Shown here: positions 1-6,526 of the stretch, piece after piece
Layout of the letters: the number at the start of each line of letters is the position of its first letter
How positions within the stretch are numbered: position 1 is the stretch's first letter
DNA from: JADFOB01 sp964651325
GTDB lineage: Bacteria; Planctomycetota; Phycisphaerae; UBA1845
NCBI GenBank assembly: GCA_964651325.1
Contig: CAZYXP010000194.1
Location: 1 to 6,763, forward strand
Direction: 5' to 3'
Length of the DNA: 6,763 nt
The notes under the pieces: model-generated
Databases searched by the model: none
Seen by the model: only the letters and a program-made list of their open reading frames with translations
Told to the model about the DNA's origin: nothing
Program-made: the position numbers and the translations under genes

Positions 1-149
1 AATTGCACCCCCCGCGCCCGGTGAAGCGCATCGACGGATTGCATCTGCCCGGCCACCACCGCCTCAATCACGGCGAGCACCGCAAACGCGAGGATCGACG
101 ACGCCACCAGGCACTCCACAAGCGTCAGCCCGCGCCGTCGCGGCTTCAT
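1..149 (-). CDS. Prepilin-type N-terminal cleavage/methylation domain protein (type IV pilin/pseudopilin-like), 3' part outside window
   Basis: Only the first 49 residues are visible; the gene continues past base 1. The start is ATG at 147-149. A short basic leader (MKPRRRG) is followed by a prepilin peptidase site, G7|L8, then LTLVE with glutamate at mature position +5. A hydrophobic helix of about 20 residues follows (VECLVASSILAFAVLAVIEA). This is the classical class III signal peptide of type IV pilins and type II secretion pseudopilins; the 'LVECLVA..ILAFAVLAV' pattern most resembles minor pseudopilins such as GspI/PilV-like proteins. By family knowledge it would be processed by a prepilin peptidase and anchored in the inner membrane. 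The exact subfamily cannot be assigned without the C-terminal part. No good ribosome binding site precedes ATG 149. In-frame GTG 165-167 and ATG 198-200 are possible longer starts, but the 7-residue leader from 149 is the usual length. Confidence 0.85.
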   Translation of the reverse strand, partial: MKPRRRGLTLVECLVASSILAFAVLAVIEAVVAGQMQSVDALHRARGVQ

Positions 150-321
150 TCCGCGCGGACCCGGCACCTCACGTGCGCCAAATGGACTCCTCTGGACCAT
201 GCTCCAAGCGTACGATATGCGGGTTCTATCGCTCTCGGCTCTGCGCGACGTGCCCTGGGGCAAGCCACCGGAAACCGATGCGACTGGCGAGTGACGCGGC
301 AACCATGTGCGACCGCCGATG

Positions 322-410
322 GCGTACCTTATCGGTCTCGTACCGATGATTATCGCTCACGCAGCCTCACGATCCGCCCATTTCGCTTTGCCGATAAGAC
401 TCAGGTACGC
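322..410. repeat. Imperfect inverted repeat / potential long hairpin
   Basis: The left arm at 322-335 is GCGTACC-TTATCGG. The right arm at 391-410 is its reverse complement with a 6-nt interruption (CCGATAA-gactca-GGTACGC). Inside the left part a second perfect hairpin is present: ATCGGT (331-336), loop ctcgt, ACCGAT (342-347). The two structures share bases and so are mutually exclusive. No open frame of good quality covers the element. It could be a structured RNA leader, a decayed mobile-element remnant or chance. Confidence 0.35.
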
Positions 411-614
411 CTTGACCCCCGGATGGCCGGCCCGCACGGAGCGGACGATTGTGCTGAAAACCCACGCAACCACCCACCCCACCCGATGTGCCCGCTCGGC
501 TGCGTTCTCGCTTGTCGCGCCTCTGCGCGCTGTCGTCGGGTGTGTGCCGCGACAGCGTGCAGTGTAGGGGTACATGACACGACAGGCTTCGGGGCAAGAT
601 CGAGAGTCTTGGTC

Positions 615-631
615 GCAGGCTGGAGGCCTGC
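615..631. repeat. Short palindrome (hairpin 1 of cluster)
   Basis: A perfect 6-bp stem, GCAGGC (615-620) and GCCTGC (626-631), has a 5-nt loop TGGAG. It lies 10 bp before a second, stronger palindrome. I recall similar 'CAGGCTGGAGGCCTG' palindromes as dispersed intergenic repeats in planctomycete-like genomes, but the multiplicity here cannot be checked from this window. Confidence 0.5.
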
Positions 632-641
632 TCTAAAGTAG

Positions 642-669
642 CCGGGGGCAAGCGCAGCGCCGCCCCCGG
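642..669. repeat. Strong GC palindrome (hairpin 2 of cluster), possible factor-independent-like terminator without T-tract
   Basis: A perfect 8-bp stem, CCGGGGGC (642-649) and GCCCCCGG (662-669), has a 12-nt loop that itself contains GCGCAGCGC. It lies about 225 bp beyond the stop of the TMTC-like gene on the minus strand. It could end that transcript or act as a 3' stabilising REP-like element. No run of T follows on either strand, so a classical intrinsic terminator is not supported. Confidence 0.55.
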
Positions 670-691
670 ATCGCGCCGCCACCCAACGGCC

Positions 692-708
692 CGACCCTGA
701 AAGGGTCG
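692..708. repeat. Perfect palindrome (hairpin 3 of cluster)
   Basis: A perfect 7-bp stem, CGACCCT (692-698) and AGGGTCG (702-708), has a 3-nt loop GAA. On the plus strand it is followed by a pyrimidine-rich tctcttct, but no plus-strand gene ends here, so a terminator call is not made. It belongs to the cluster at 615-708. Confidence 0.5.
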
Positions 709-893
709 TCTCTTCTGCGCGAGGTGTCCGACATGCCGCCTAGCCGGCCCCTGAAGACTCGAATGGATTGGGTTGTACCGTGACCGTGGCTCCGCGCTGA
801 GCCGTCCCGCGGCTACGATAGCCCAGCCCTTCACGCTGCATGAAACAACGGCGATGAGGCCACAGAACGTGTCACGAATACGCCACATCATTC

Positions 894-3011
894 CTACCCC
901 CCCAGCGTCTTCAGCCGATTGTGGAGCATGATCCGTTGCGGGCTGCCGTTCGGCAACGCGTCGATCGCGCGCCGCAGCAGACGCTGCGCTCCGGCAATGT
1001 CGCCACGCTTTGCCAGCAACTCAGCCTGGCAATGCAGCACTGCCGATGCACCGGGAGCCAACACCGCTGCCCGTTCGGAAAGCGACCATGCCTCGTTCAA
1101 GTCGTCTCCGTCGCGGCGTTCCAACAGCAACATGGCGAGCTCCAGCAGCACCTGAGGATCGTCGCGGCCCAAAGTCAGGCATTGCCGATACCGCAAAATC
1201 GCGTCATCGCGTGCGTCCTCAAGCACAAGCGTGACCGCAAACTCATGCTGCCACGCCCGGTTGCCCGCAAAGCGACTTCCCGCCGCCTCAAACCGCGCCA
1301 ACGCCTCCTCAAGCCGGCCAAGATCTCGCAAGAATCGAACCAAGGCAAGCTCGGCGGCCGCATCGTCAGGCGCGGCGTCCGCTGCCGCATAAGCGCGCCG
1401 CAACCCCGTCTCATTCGCCTCCGTCAGCGCCCTGCTTGCGGCTTGTAGCAACGCCGCGGTCTTGGGATGATTGGGCACCTGCATGTCGGCGATCTGCAAG
1501 TGCTTGGTCGCCCGGGCGTAATCATTGAGCAGATAGTATCCGCGCCCGATGACGCGCTGCGCATCGGTAAACCCGGGATCGATCTCCAACGCACCGCGTA
1601 GCAAACCGACTCCACGCGCAATCGCCGCAGGATCGTCATTCGACAGCAGCCAGCTACCAAACGCATAACGCGCCCGAGCGCTATCGGGTAAGTCCCGTTG
1701 CGCCGACGCATAAAGCGTTCCGTTGTTACGCCACTCCAGGCTTCGTATCCAGCAGCGCCCCATCATGGCCGCCACCAGTACGACGCCCAAAACCGCCGCC
1801 CACCGGCGATGTAGCAAGGGTTCAACCGCCGCCGCCACGACTATCGCGATGAACACGGACGGCAGATACCAAATGCGCTCCGCAAAAAACACCTGGATCA
1901 GCACCAACGAATTCGACGTCGGCGCATACGCCAGCGCAGCCGCCAGCGACGCCACGGCCACAAACCGCCGCCCGCGGCGCCACGACCAAACCGACAACCC
2001 CGCCAAGAAGACGATTGCCGCCGCGCCGAGCAAGACGTGCCCATCCAATGGGCTCGTTGCCAGGCGGATGGCATTGATCGAATAGCCGACTGCGAGAACG
2101 TTCGGCCAAAGCATCTTGCCCCAATACATCCCCCACAACTGCACGACACCAAGCGCATGCTGCCAGACCGGCGCATCGACGAGCACGTTAACCGTCTTGG
2201 TCAGCGCAGGCGTCTGGTGCAGTTTCCCCTCCAACGCAACCCATCGAAGAATCAGATACCCCGCCGCAGGAATCAGCATGTAGCTCGTCCGCAGAGCAGA
2301 CCGCCACACCCCATCACCAATCGACCGCGCGCCCGCGCGATTCGCTCGGCGCCACAGGAGATCGAAAAGAAAAACCAGGGGCACGACACCAACGCCGCTT
2401 TCCTTGGCACCCATCGCCATAAATGCGCACAACCCCGCCGCGACCGGCCCCATCCAATCCCATCGCCGACGAAATCGCCCGCCTCGATGCAACAGCAGTG
2501 CCGCCAGCACGCCCAAGGCCGCCAGCAGGTCCGCGCGACCCACCACATTGTTCAAGACATCCGTATGAATCGGCATGACCGCAAAAAAGGCGCCGGCCGT
2601 CAGCCCCACGATCCGCGATGTCCCCATCGTGGCGCAAAGCCGGACCAACAACACCGCCACCAGGGCATGCAGGGCTATGTTGACTAGATGATGAGCCCAC
2701 GCCCGGTTTCCCGCGATGGCATGAACCATTCGATAGGACGACAAAGCCACAGGGCGATACAGCAAGTCCCGATTCGGCGTAGACGCTTTCGCTTCCGACC
2801 AGTAGTCGGTCGTCCAAATCAAACGCCACCCCCCTGGCGCCGTCACCTTCTTGTTACGCTGAACGATGGGCACGCCGTCATCGCAGAATTCGCTAGGTAA
2901 AACACTGGAAAAGCACACGATCGACAGCAGCGCTACGATCCAGCAAGCGTGCCCGGCCATCCAATGCTGCTTCGTCTCGGCCAACCGTCGATCCATCTGC
3001 ATCACGCGCAC
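894..3011 (-). CDS. TMTC-like polytopic membrane protein with C-terminal TPR repeats (putative GT-C glycosyltransferase)
   Basis: 705 residues. The N-terminal two thirds are polytopic, with about 11-12 hydrophobic segments between residues 22 and 420. Several motifs of the TMTC/DUF1736 family are visible: an acidic pair after the first membrane helix (CDD, 43-45), PIHTDVLNNVVGRADLL (147-163), KESG (203-206), AERIWYLPS (377-385), and an EWRNN..LY..A segment (426-435) at the junction to the soluble part. Residues about 445-700 form a helical TPR-like region of some five or six degenerate repeats. Eukaryotic TMTC proteins are GT-C-fold protein O-mannosyltransferases using a lipid-linked sugar; bacterial homologues are mostly uncharacterised. 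Enzyme activity, donor and acceptor are therefore inference. It should sit in the inner membrane with the catalytic face and TPR outside the cytoplasm. The start is uncertain: GTG 3009-3011 has GAGG 4 nt upstream, while ATG 3000-3002 and ATG 2994-2996 are in frame. The gene is preceded by a 37-bp tandem repeat. Confidence 0.85.
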   Translation of the reverse strand: MRVMQMDRRLAETKQHWMAGHACWIVALLSIVCFSSVLPSEFCDDGVPIVQRNKKVTAPGGWRLIWTTDYWSEAKASTPNRDLLYRPVALSSYRMVHAIAGNRAWAHHLVNIALHALVAVLLVRLCATMGTSRIVGLTAGAFFAVMPIHTDVLNNVVGRADLLAALGVLAALLLHRGGRFRRRWDWMGPVAAGLCAFMAMGAKESGVGVVPLVFLFDLLWRRANRAGARSIGDGVWRSALRTSYMLIPAAGYLILRWVALEGKLHQTPALTKTVNVLVDAPVWQHALGVVQLWGMYWGKMLWPNVLAVGYSINAIRLATSPLDGHVLLGAAAIVFLAGLSVWSWRRGRRFVAVASLAAALAYAPTSNSLVLIQVFFAERIWYLPSVFIAIVVAAAVEPLLHRRWAAVLGVVLVAAMMGRCWIRSLEWRNNGTLYASAQRDLPDSARARYAFGSWLLSNDDPAAIARGVGLLRGALEIDPGFTDAQRVIGRGYYLLNDYARATKHLQIADMQVPNHPKTAALLQAASRALTEANETGLRRAYAAADAAPDDAAAELALVRFLRDLGRLEEALARFEAAGSRFAGNRAWQHEFAVTLVLEDARDDAILRYRQCLTLGRDDPQVLLELAMLLLERRDGDDLNEAWSLSERAAVLAPGASAVLHCQAELLAKRGDIAGAQRLLRRAIDALPNGSPQRIMLHNRLKTLGG

Positions 3012-3023
3012 CGCGCCTCGGCC

Positions 3024-3114
3024 CCCTAAACCGAACCGCGCCCGTAAGGAAGCGGCCCGCCCCTAAACCGAACCGCGCCCGTAAGGAAGCGGCCCGCCCC
3101 TAAACTGAACCGCG
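3024..3114. repeat. 37-bp tandem repeat, about 2.5 copies
   Basis: Two identical 37-bp units (3024-3060 and 3061-3097) are followed by a partial third copy (3098-3114) with one mismatch (CCCTAAAC(T for C)GAACCGCG). On the minus strand each unit contains CTTCCTTACGGGCGCGGTTC, which reads in one frame as PLPYGRGSV followed by a stop. The array begins only 12 bp upstream of the earliest start codon of the TMTC-like gene, in its leader. No spacers separate the units, so it is not a CRISPR array. I recall the PYGRGS-encoding sequence as a dispersed intergenic repeat in planctomycete-like genomes; that is recollection, not something shown here. Confidence 0.9.
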
Positions 3115-3192
3115 ACCTCGAAACCCACGCAACCTCCCGAAAACGATCCTACCCCTCCGCCCGCGTTCGTCACGCAACGTGTAGCGCGCCCA

Positions 3193-4827
3193 TTACGACG
3201 GCGGGGCATCCGACCCCACGTCATCGCCATCGTGCTCACCATCGAGCAGCTCGAAAAACTTACCCGTCGCGGCACAAAGCTCCGCTACATTGGCCCCCAC
3301 AAGCAGGGTCAGCCTCGAAATCTCTCGCTGCTGGTCAAACATATTCTCCCGGCGCTGAATCAAGTCATCAACGTTGAGTTCGCCCTGCTCGTAAAGGGAT
3401 ATACCGGTTTCAAAGTCTGCAGTGTACTTGGGAAGCGTGCCCAACAGTTGTTCTCTACTGGCCGAGATCGTTTCGATTCGAACAAGCGGCTCGAGCGTAT
3501 CCACGAAAATCGTGTTCTCGCGGGCGACGATCGCCTGCTCAAACCGGTGGATGTTGGCTTGCGCCTGACGCGCCAAGCTGCCGGTCACCCTAGGATCGAC
3601 CCGACTCACATCCAACCCCAACGAAGCGCTCCAATCGGAAATGCCTTCCTCTTCGCCTCGGCCCTCAAGATTGCCCGTAGCCCCAAGCAAGATGGCCACG
3701 TCCCACGTACCCCGCCGAGCCAGATCAAGCTGCACCTCAGCATTGTTCATCGAGTTGCGCAGCGAAGCGATCTCGGGGTCCGTTTCTATGCTCAATCGCA
3801 ACAGTGCCTCGTGGTCGGACCCACCGAACGGATTGAATGGTTCATCGGCCAGCTCCAACACGGCGTGAAAAGGCAAACCAATAGCCGACTTGAGGCGCGC
3901 GACCTGAATCTCGTAGCGACCAGCGCGGATGCGTAAGTTGGACGCGACCCGGCCTATCTCAGCTTCGAGCCGGCGAATATCCTCAGACACATCGCGGCCC
4001 CCAATCGCCCGCAATCGGTCCAGTACCCCGCGAAGGTCGGCGACCCATTGGGTGAGGTGTTCCACACGCCGTTTCAGATCCAATACATCGTAGAACCGAA
4101 ACAAGACGTTCTGCAGACGGCTGCGCACCTGCTGAATATAGGCCAATTGAACATCGCTCAATTCGTTCTGGCGAAAGATGTCCTCGCTGGCCCGCTCCAA
4201 CTTCTGCCGCGACGCCGCCAAAGGGTAACGCACATTCGCCGAAACGAACGGATGATTCCCGATATCCTCGTTGAGCCCGGACGTCCGATAGCCCGCCGCG
4301 ATGTCCAGCTCGGTCGTATCGAAGAATCGTTTTTCTACGGAAAACTCAACGTCGTGATCCCGCTCGCGATCCACGGTTTCGTCCGCCCGAAAATCGCCAA
4401 CGCGATTGGTCAATCGCATCCGAGGGGTCAGCGAATCCCTGGAGGAAAAGAAGAAATCATAACGGGCTTCTTCAGATCGGAAGCGCTGAAAGCTAGACTT
4501 GATGTCGGGTTGAAGGTCGAACGCCAGCGAAATCAACCGAAGCGGCGTGAGGCGATAGAGTTCTCCCTCGCGAGCCATCGACAATCGATCCTCGGAGGGA
4601 AGCGACACCGCCGACCGGGGTACCGGTAGCGACACTTCCTGCTTAAACGCCTCAGAAGGCAGCGTGGTAACACAACCGGCCAGCCCTCCCGCCCATACTG
4701 CCAACAACCCAGCGCGCAGCCATATAGGCCCAAATCGCACTGGAACAGGATAAACCCAATATTGCTTCTTCAAGACCACTTCCGGATTCAGGCACGACCC
4801 CATCAGCACCATGGGAACACATCGCAC
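3193..4827 (-). CDS. TolC-family (outer membrane factor) lipoprotein
   Basis: 544 residues from the longest start. A hydrophobic stretch ends in a lipobox L-A-G-C (49-52), so the mature protein should begin at lipidated Cys52. Two successive OEP-type halves follow, at roughly 95-320 and 340-530, with long amphipathic helices. The end of the second half (KYTADFETGISLYEQGELNVDDLIQ and on to 'VAELCAATGKFFEL') has the pattern of TolC C-terminal helices: tyrosine, then G-x-L-x-x-x-D-L, then A-x-L..ATG. Family members form trimeric outer-membrane channels for efflux pumps or type I secretion. No periplasmic adaptor, RND or ABC pump gene is adjacent, so substrate and partner are unknown. The tail (GEHDGDDVGSDAPPS) is acidic and not part of the family core. 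The start is uncertain: GTG 4825-4827, ATG 4810-4812, ATG 4801-4803 and GTG 4777-4779 are all in frame, none has a clear Shine-Dalgarno, and the later ones give a more normal signal-peptide length. A weak promoter-like pair (TTGCCA, 17 bp, TAAGTA on the minus strand, 4845-4873) lies upstream. Confidence 0.85.
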   Translation of the reverse strand: MRCVPMVLMGSCLNPEVVLKKQYWVYPVPVRFGPIWLRAGLLAVWAGGLAGCVTTLPSEAFKQEVSLPVPRSAVSLPSEDRLSMAREGELYRLTPLRLISLAFDLQPDIKSSFQRFRSEEARYDFFFSSRDSLTPRMRLTNRVGDFRADETVDRERDHDVEFSVEKRFFDTTELDIAAGYRTSGLNEDIGNHPFVSANVRYPLAASRQKLERASEDIFRQNELSDVQLAYIQQVRSRLQNVLFRFYDVLDLKRRVEHLTQWVADLRGVLDRLRAIGGRDVSEDIRRLEAEIGRVASNLRIRAGRYEIQVARLKSAIGLPFHAVLELADEPFNPFGGSDHEALLRLSIETDPEIASLRNSMNNAEVQLDLARRGTWDVAILLGATGNLEGRGEEEGISDWSASLGLDVSRVDPRVTGSLARQAQANIHRFEQAIVARENTIFVDTLEPLVRIETISASREQLLGTLPKYTADFETGISLYEQGELNVDDLIQRRENMFDQQREISRLTLLVGANVAELCAATGKFFELLDGEHDGDDVGSDAPPS

Positions 4828-5011
4828 CCATCACTTAGAGGGAATACTTAGCCCGTCCGAGGCGAACTGGCAACACGCCGAGCAACTAGGCAGTAGTCCG
4901 CTACGGGTTCAACCTACATGTTGCGGCCCCCCATGACGCGCCAAATCTCCAACACCGCAGGACCGAAGCTCGTATCGGTGGGCGAGCAAGCCATCTCCGC
5001 GGCGACAAGAT

Positions 5012-5464
5012 TCAACAAGCCGAGCCGTGCTCCAACTCCCGGATCAGGTTGGGAATCGCCCTGTCCAGGTTGCGGGCGTAAATGGCTGCAAAGAGACGGC
5101 CAAACACGCCTGCGCCAAACCCTTCGCCGTCCAAGACGAAACACAACTCCGTCTGCCCCGAACCGTTTCGCGTGAACTGATGATCATAATGAACCGTGAT
5201 CCACAAGAACGGTCCCACCCACCTCCAGTTGCGCTCCGGGTTGAGTTCTGCCATGCGAAACGTCGATCGAATGCCATTGGTTAACTTGATGGTCCCCGTC
5301 GAGTTGATATGCAGCGGCCCCTCCGGACGCAGATCGACTCGATGGATGTGGCGAGCCCAGCTCGGCCACTGCTCGACTCGTTCCAGGTGGGCCCAAGCCT
5401 CTTCGAGCGAAACCTTGACGGTGAAACGGCGCTCCAACAGACGAACCAAGTTGCCTTTTCGCAT
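5012..5464 (-). CDS. SRPBCC / START-like domain protein (polyketide cyclase/dehydrase-type)
   Basis: 150 residues, the usual size for a single-domain SRPBCC protein. An N-terminal beta strand (RRFTVKV, 12-18) leads into the characteristic first helix and loop (LEEAWAHLERVEQWPSWARHI, 20-40). Antiparallel strands follow (STGTIKLTNG, STFRMAEL, NWRWVG, TVHYDHQFT, QTELCFVLDG), then a long C-terminal helix (about 117-147). This order matches the helix-grip fold, which binds hydrophobic ligands in a cavity; the ligand cannot be read from the sequence. No signal peptide is present, so it is probably cytoplasmic. I chose ATG 5462-5464 because GAGG lies 7 nt upstream; the adjacent GTG 5465-5467 is possible and adds one residue. 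The gene lies 184 bp from the TolC-like gene downstream and 158 bp from the hydrolase upstream, all on the same strand. Confidence 0.82.
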   Translation of the reverse strand: MRKGNLVRLLERRFTVKVSLEEAWAHLERVEQWPSWARHIHRVDLRPEGPLHINSTGTIKLTNGIRSTFRMAELNPERNWRWVGPFLWITVHYDHQFTRNGSGQTELCFVLDGEGFGAGVFGRLFAAIYARNLDRAIPNLIRELEHGSAC

Positions 5465-5548
5465 CACGTTGCCTCATTTCATCCAGAGCGCGAGGGCAGT
5501 TTCACCTTAAGTGCAGTGGCCCCGAAAGCCGTTCGGCTCAGCAACTAC

Positions 5549-5578
5549 CCTGAGCCGCGGGCATCAACCCGCGCGGCC
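5549..5578. repeat. REP-like palindromic repeat, copy 1 (intergenic)
   Basis: A 30-bp element with core GAGCCGCGGGC at the left and CCCGCGCGGCC at the right. It folds as GCGGG (5557-5561) with CCCGC (5568-5572), extended by GCC/GGC pairing across a small bulge. It matches 6581-6610 with only 3 differences. It lies between the hydrolase stop and the SRPBCC start, in the same transcribed direction. It could act as a terminator or RNA-stabilising hairpin, although no T-tract follows. Confidence 0.8.
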
Positions 5579-5622
5579 GTGCGGGCTGGTCCGACAACCG
5601 TTGCACCAAAAATACGACCTCG

Positions 5623-6303
5623 CTAAGGCTCGGAAAGAAAGCGAAGAATCTCCGCCATCAAGCGCGCTCCCTGATCCGTCTTGAAGACATACTGCGCGTG
5701 GGCCGAACCCTCCAGAATCACCAGCTTCTTCGGTTCCTGGGCAAGCTCAAATTGCTCGCGAATCGCCGGGAGCCGCAGCACGCCCCCTCCGCTGAAGTCC
5801 TCGCGTGTGAGGATGAATAGCTTGCGACCCGTCAGCAGCTCGGGGCTGTCAACCGTCGTCGCCAGCAGCACGATCCTGTCAATCTCGCCCGGAGCGGCAA
5901 CGGCCGCCCCTGCCGCCGCCCAGCCCCCAAAGCTGGCCCCAACGACCGAAACCGTCTTCGCTCCCGTTCGGCGCAGGTAATCAACCGCCGCCAGTACATC
6001 AAAGTGAACCCCATCGCCGCCAGATCCGACTCCGGTGCCGCCGCGCGACAGGCCGCGACCGCGGAAGTCGATCGCAACGACACGGAACCCCTGTTTTGCC
6101 AATTCGTGCGCTTGCGAGGCCCAGCTCTCTTTGTTGAACCGTCCACCGTGGGCCAATACGACCGCGCGTTCGTAATCACCGTAAACGTCCGCATGAACGA
6201 CACCCCCGTCCTGAGTCGGGAAGGAGACGCGCCGGGGGCCGACGCATCCGGCCAGAACAACAGAAACCAAGGTTAAGAAACATCCAATAGAAACCAGGTG
6301 CAT
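5623..6303 (-). CDS. Alpha/beta hydrolase lipoprotein
   Basis: 226 residues. A short signal peptide ends in lipobox L-A-G-C (17-20), so it is predicted to be a lipoprotein anchored in the cell envelope. The alpha/beta-hydrolase core is clear: HGG oxyanion motif (52-54), the strand and turn VVAIDFRGRGLS (75-86), nucleophile elbow G-A-S-F-G-G (122-127, Ser124), a candidate catalytic acid at Asp169 in ILTREDF, and His202 in EGSAHAQYVF. The catalytic triad therefore appears intact. At 226 residues it is a compact member with almost no cap domain, similar to dienelactone-hydrolase or serine-aminopeptidase-like (Hydrolase_4) proteins. The substrate is unknown; an esterase or peptidase activity on the outer side of a membrane is inference. 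The start is ATG 6301-6303, with AGGA about 9 nt upstream. The gene is transcribed away from the plus-strand gene at 6527, sharing a 223-bp divergent region. Confidence 0.88.
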   Translation of the reverse strand: MHLVSIGCFLTLVSVVLAGCVGPRRVSFPTQDGGVVHADVYGDYERAVVLAHGGRFNKESWASQAHELAKQGFRVVAIDFRGRGLSRGGTGVGSGGDGVHFDVLAAVDYLRRTGAKTVSVVGASFGGWAAAGAAVAAPGEIDRIVLLATTVDSPELLTGRKLFILTREDFSGGGVLRLPAIREQFELAQEPKKLVILEGSAHAQYVFKTDQGARLMAEILRFLSEP

Positions 6304-6416
6304 GCCGACTCATCCTGCCCGATGAAGGGGCTGCTAGAACTCTCATAACCCCTGGATCTACTTTCGAGAAGCAGGGCATTTTCCGCAACCCGAACCGAAT
6401 AGCGTACGGAATTCCA

Positions 6417-6445
6417 TTTACCCGGATCGACCAAAAGGCTACACT
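6417..6445 (+). promoter_or_regulatory. Candidate sigma70-type promoter for the plus-strand secreted protein gene
   Basis: TTTACC (6417-6422) and TACACT (6440-6445) are separated by exactly 17 bp, and each hexamer matches the consensus at 4 of 6 positions. It lies about 80 bp upstream of the ATG at 6527, in the only intergenic region that can serve this gene. Prediction by eye only. Confidence 0.35.
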
Positions 6446-6465
6446 GGCAACCAGACTGGGGGCAG

Positions 6466-6520
6466 ATTCAGGGGACGAATTCACAAGAGGAATCCGGCGC
6501 CAAACAGCCCATTCAGGGGA
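6466..6520 (+). repeat. Direct repeat ATTCAGGGGA in the 5' leader
   Basis: The 10-mer ATTCAGGGGA occurs at 6466-6475 and again at 6511-6520, 45 bp apart. The second copy supplies the Shine-Dalgarno (AGGGGA, 6 nt before ATG 6527). The first copy has no start codon at a suitable distance. It could be a regulator binding pair or a duplicated ribosome-binding segment; it may also be chance. Confidence 0.4.
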
Positions 6521-6526
6521 ATCATC

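Larger units (their letters stand above)
150..893. other. Gene-poor intergenic stretch with several hairpins
   Basis: About 740 bp separate the pseudopilin start from the end of the TMTC-like gene. The open frames here on both strands are arginine/proline-rich, lack recognisable motifs, and run through palindromes and into neighbouring genes, so I do not call a gene. The stretch holds an imperfect inverted repeat at 322-410, three palindromes at 615-708 and a small hairpin (GGCTA-cga-TAGCC) at 811-823. The 3' end of the transcript from the TMTC-like gene and the promoter of the pseudopilin gene should both lie here. I found no convincing -35/-10 pair. Confidence 0.6.

Noticed and set aside
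3..641. Plus-strand open frame of 212 codons
   Set aside because: It runs antisense through the well-supported pseudopilin start, is dominated by Arg/His/Pro/Ala, has no motif, and ends inside a palindrome. It looks like a GC-driven shadow frame.
642..669. Intrinsic terminator of the TMTC-like gene
   Set aside because: The stem is strong, but there is no U-tract on the minus-strand transcript and it lies about 225 bp beyond the stop codon; recorded as a palindrome only.
367..891. Minus-strand open frame of 174 codons in the gap
   Set aside because: It is arginine-rich low-complexity sequence passing through three palindromes, with no recognisable domain and no convincing ribosome binding site.
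2037..2687. Plus-strand 216-codon open frame
   Set aside because: It is antisense to the membrane part of the TMTC-like gene. The minus-strand product has clear family motifs, while this one is His/Arg/Gln-rich without structure.
3024..3114. Possible CRISPR array
   Set aside because: The repeats abut directly with no spacers, and no cas gene is present; it is a simple tandem repeat.
3232..3936. Plus-strand 234-codon open frame, and a similar one at 4048-4629
   Set aside because: Both are antisense shadows of the TolC-like gene, whose coding pattern and family match are strong.
4914..5011. Minus-strand tail reading ...VLEIWRVMGGRNM downstream of the SRPBCC gene
   Set aside because: It looks protein-like over about 25 residues but is in a different frame from the SRPBCC protein, has no Shine-Dalgarno, and the SRPBCC domain already ends naturally. 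A frameshifted extension or small gene is not supported.
5527..5538. Palindrome AGCCGTTCGGCT
   Set aside because: The stem is 5 bp with only a 2-nt loop, too short to support a terminator or operator call.
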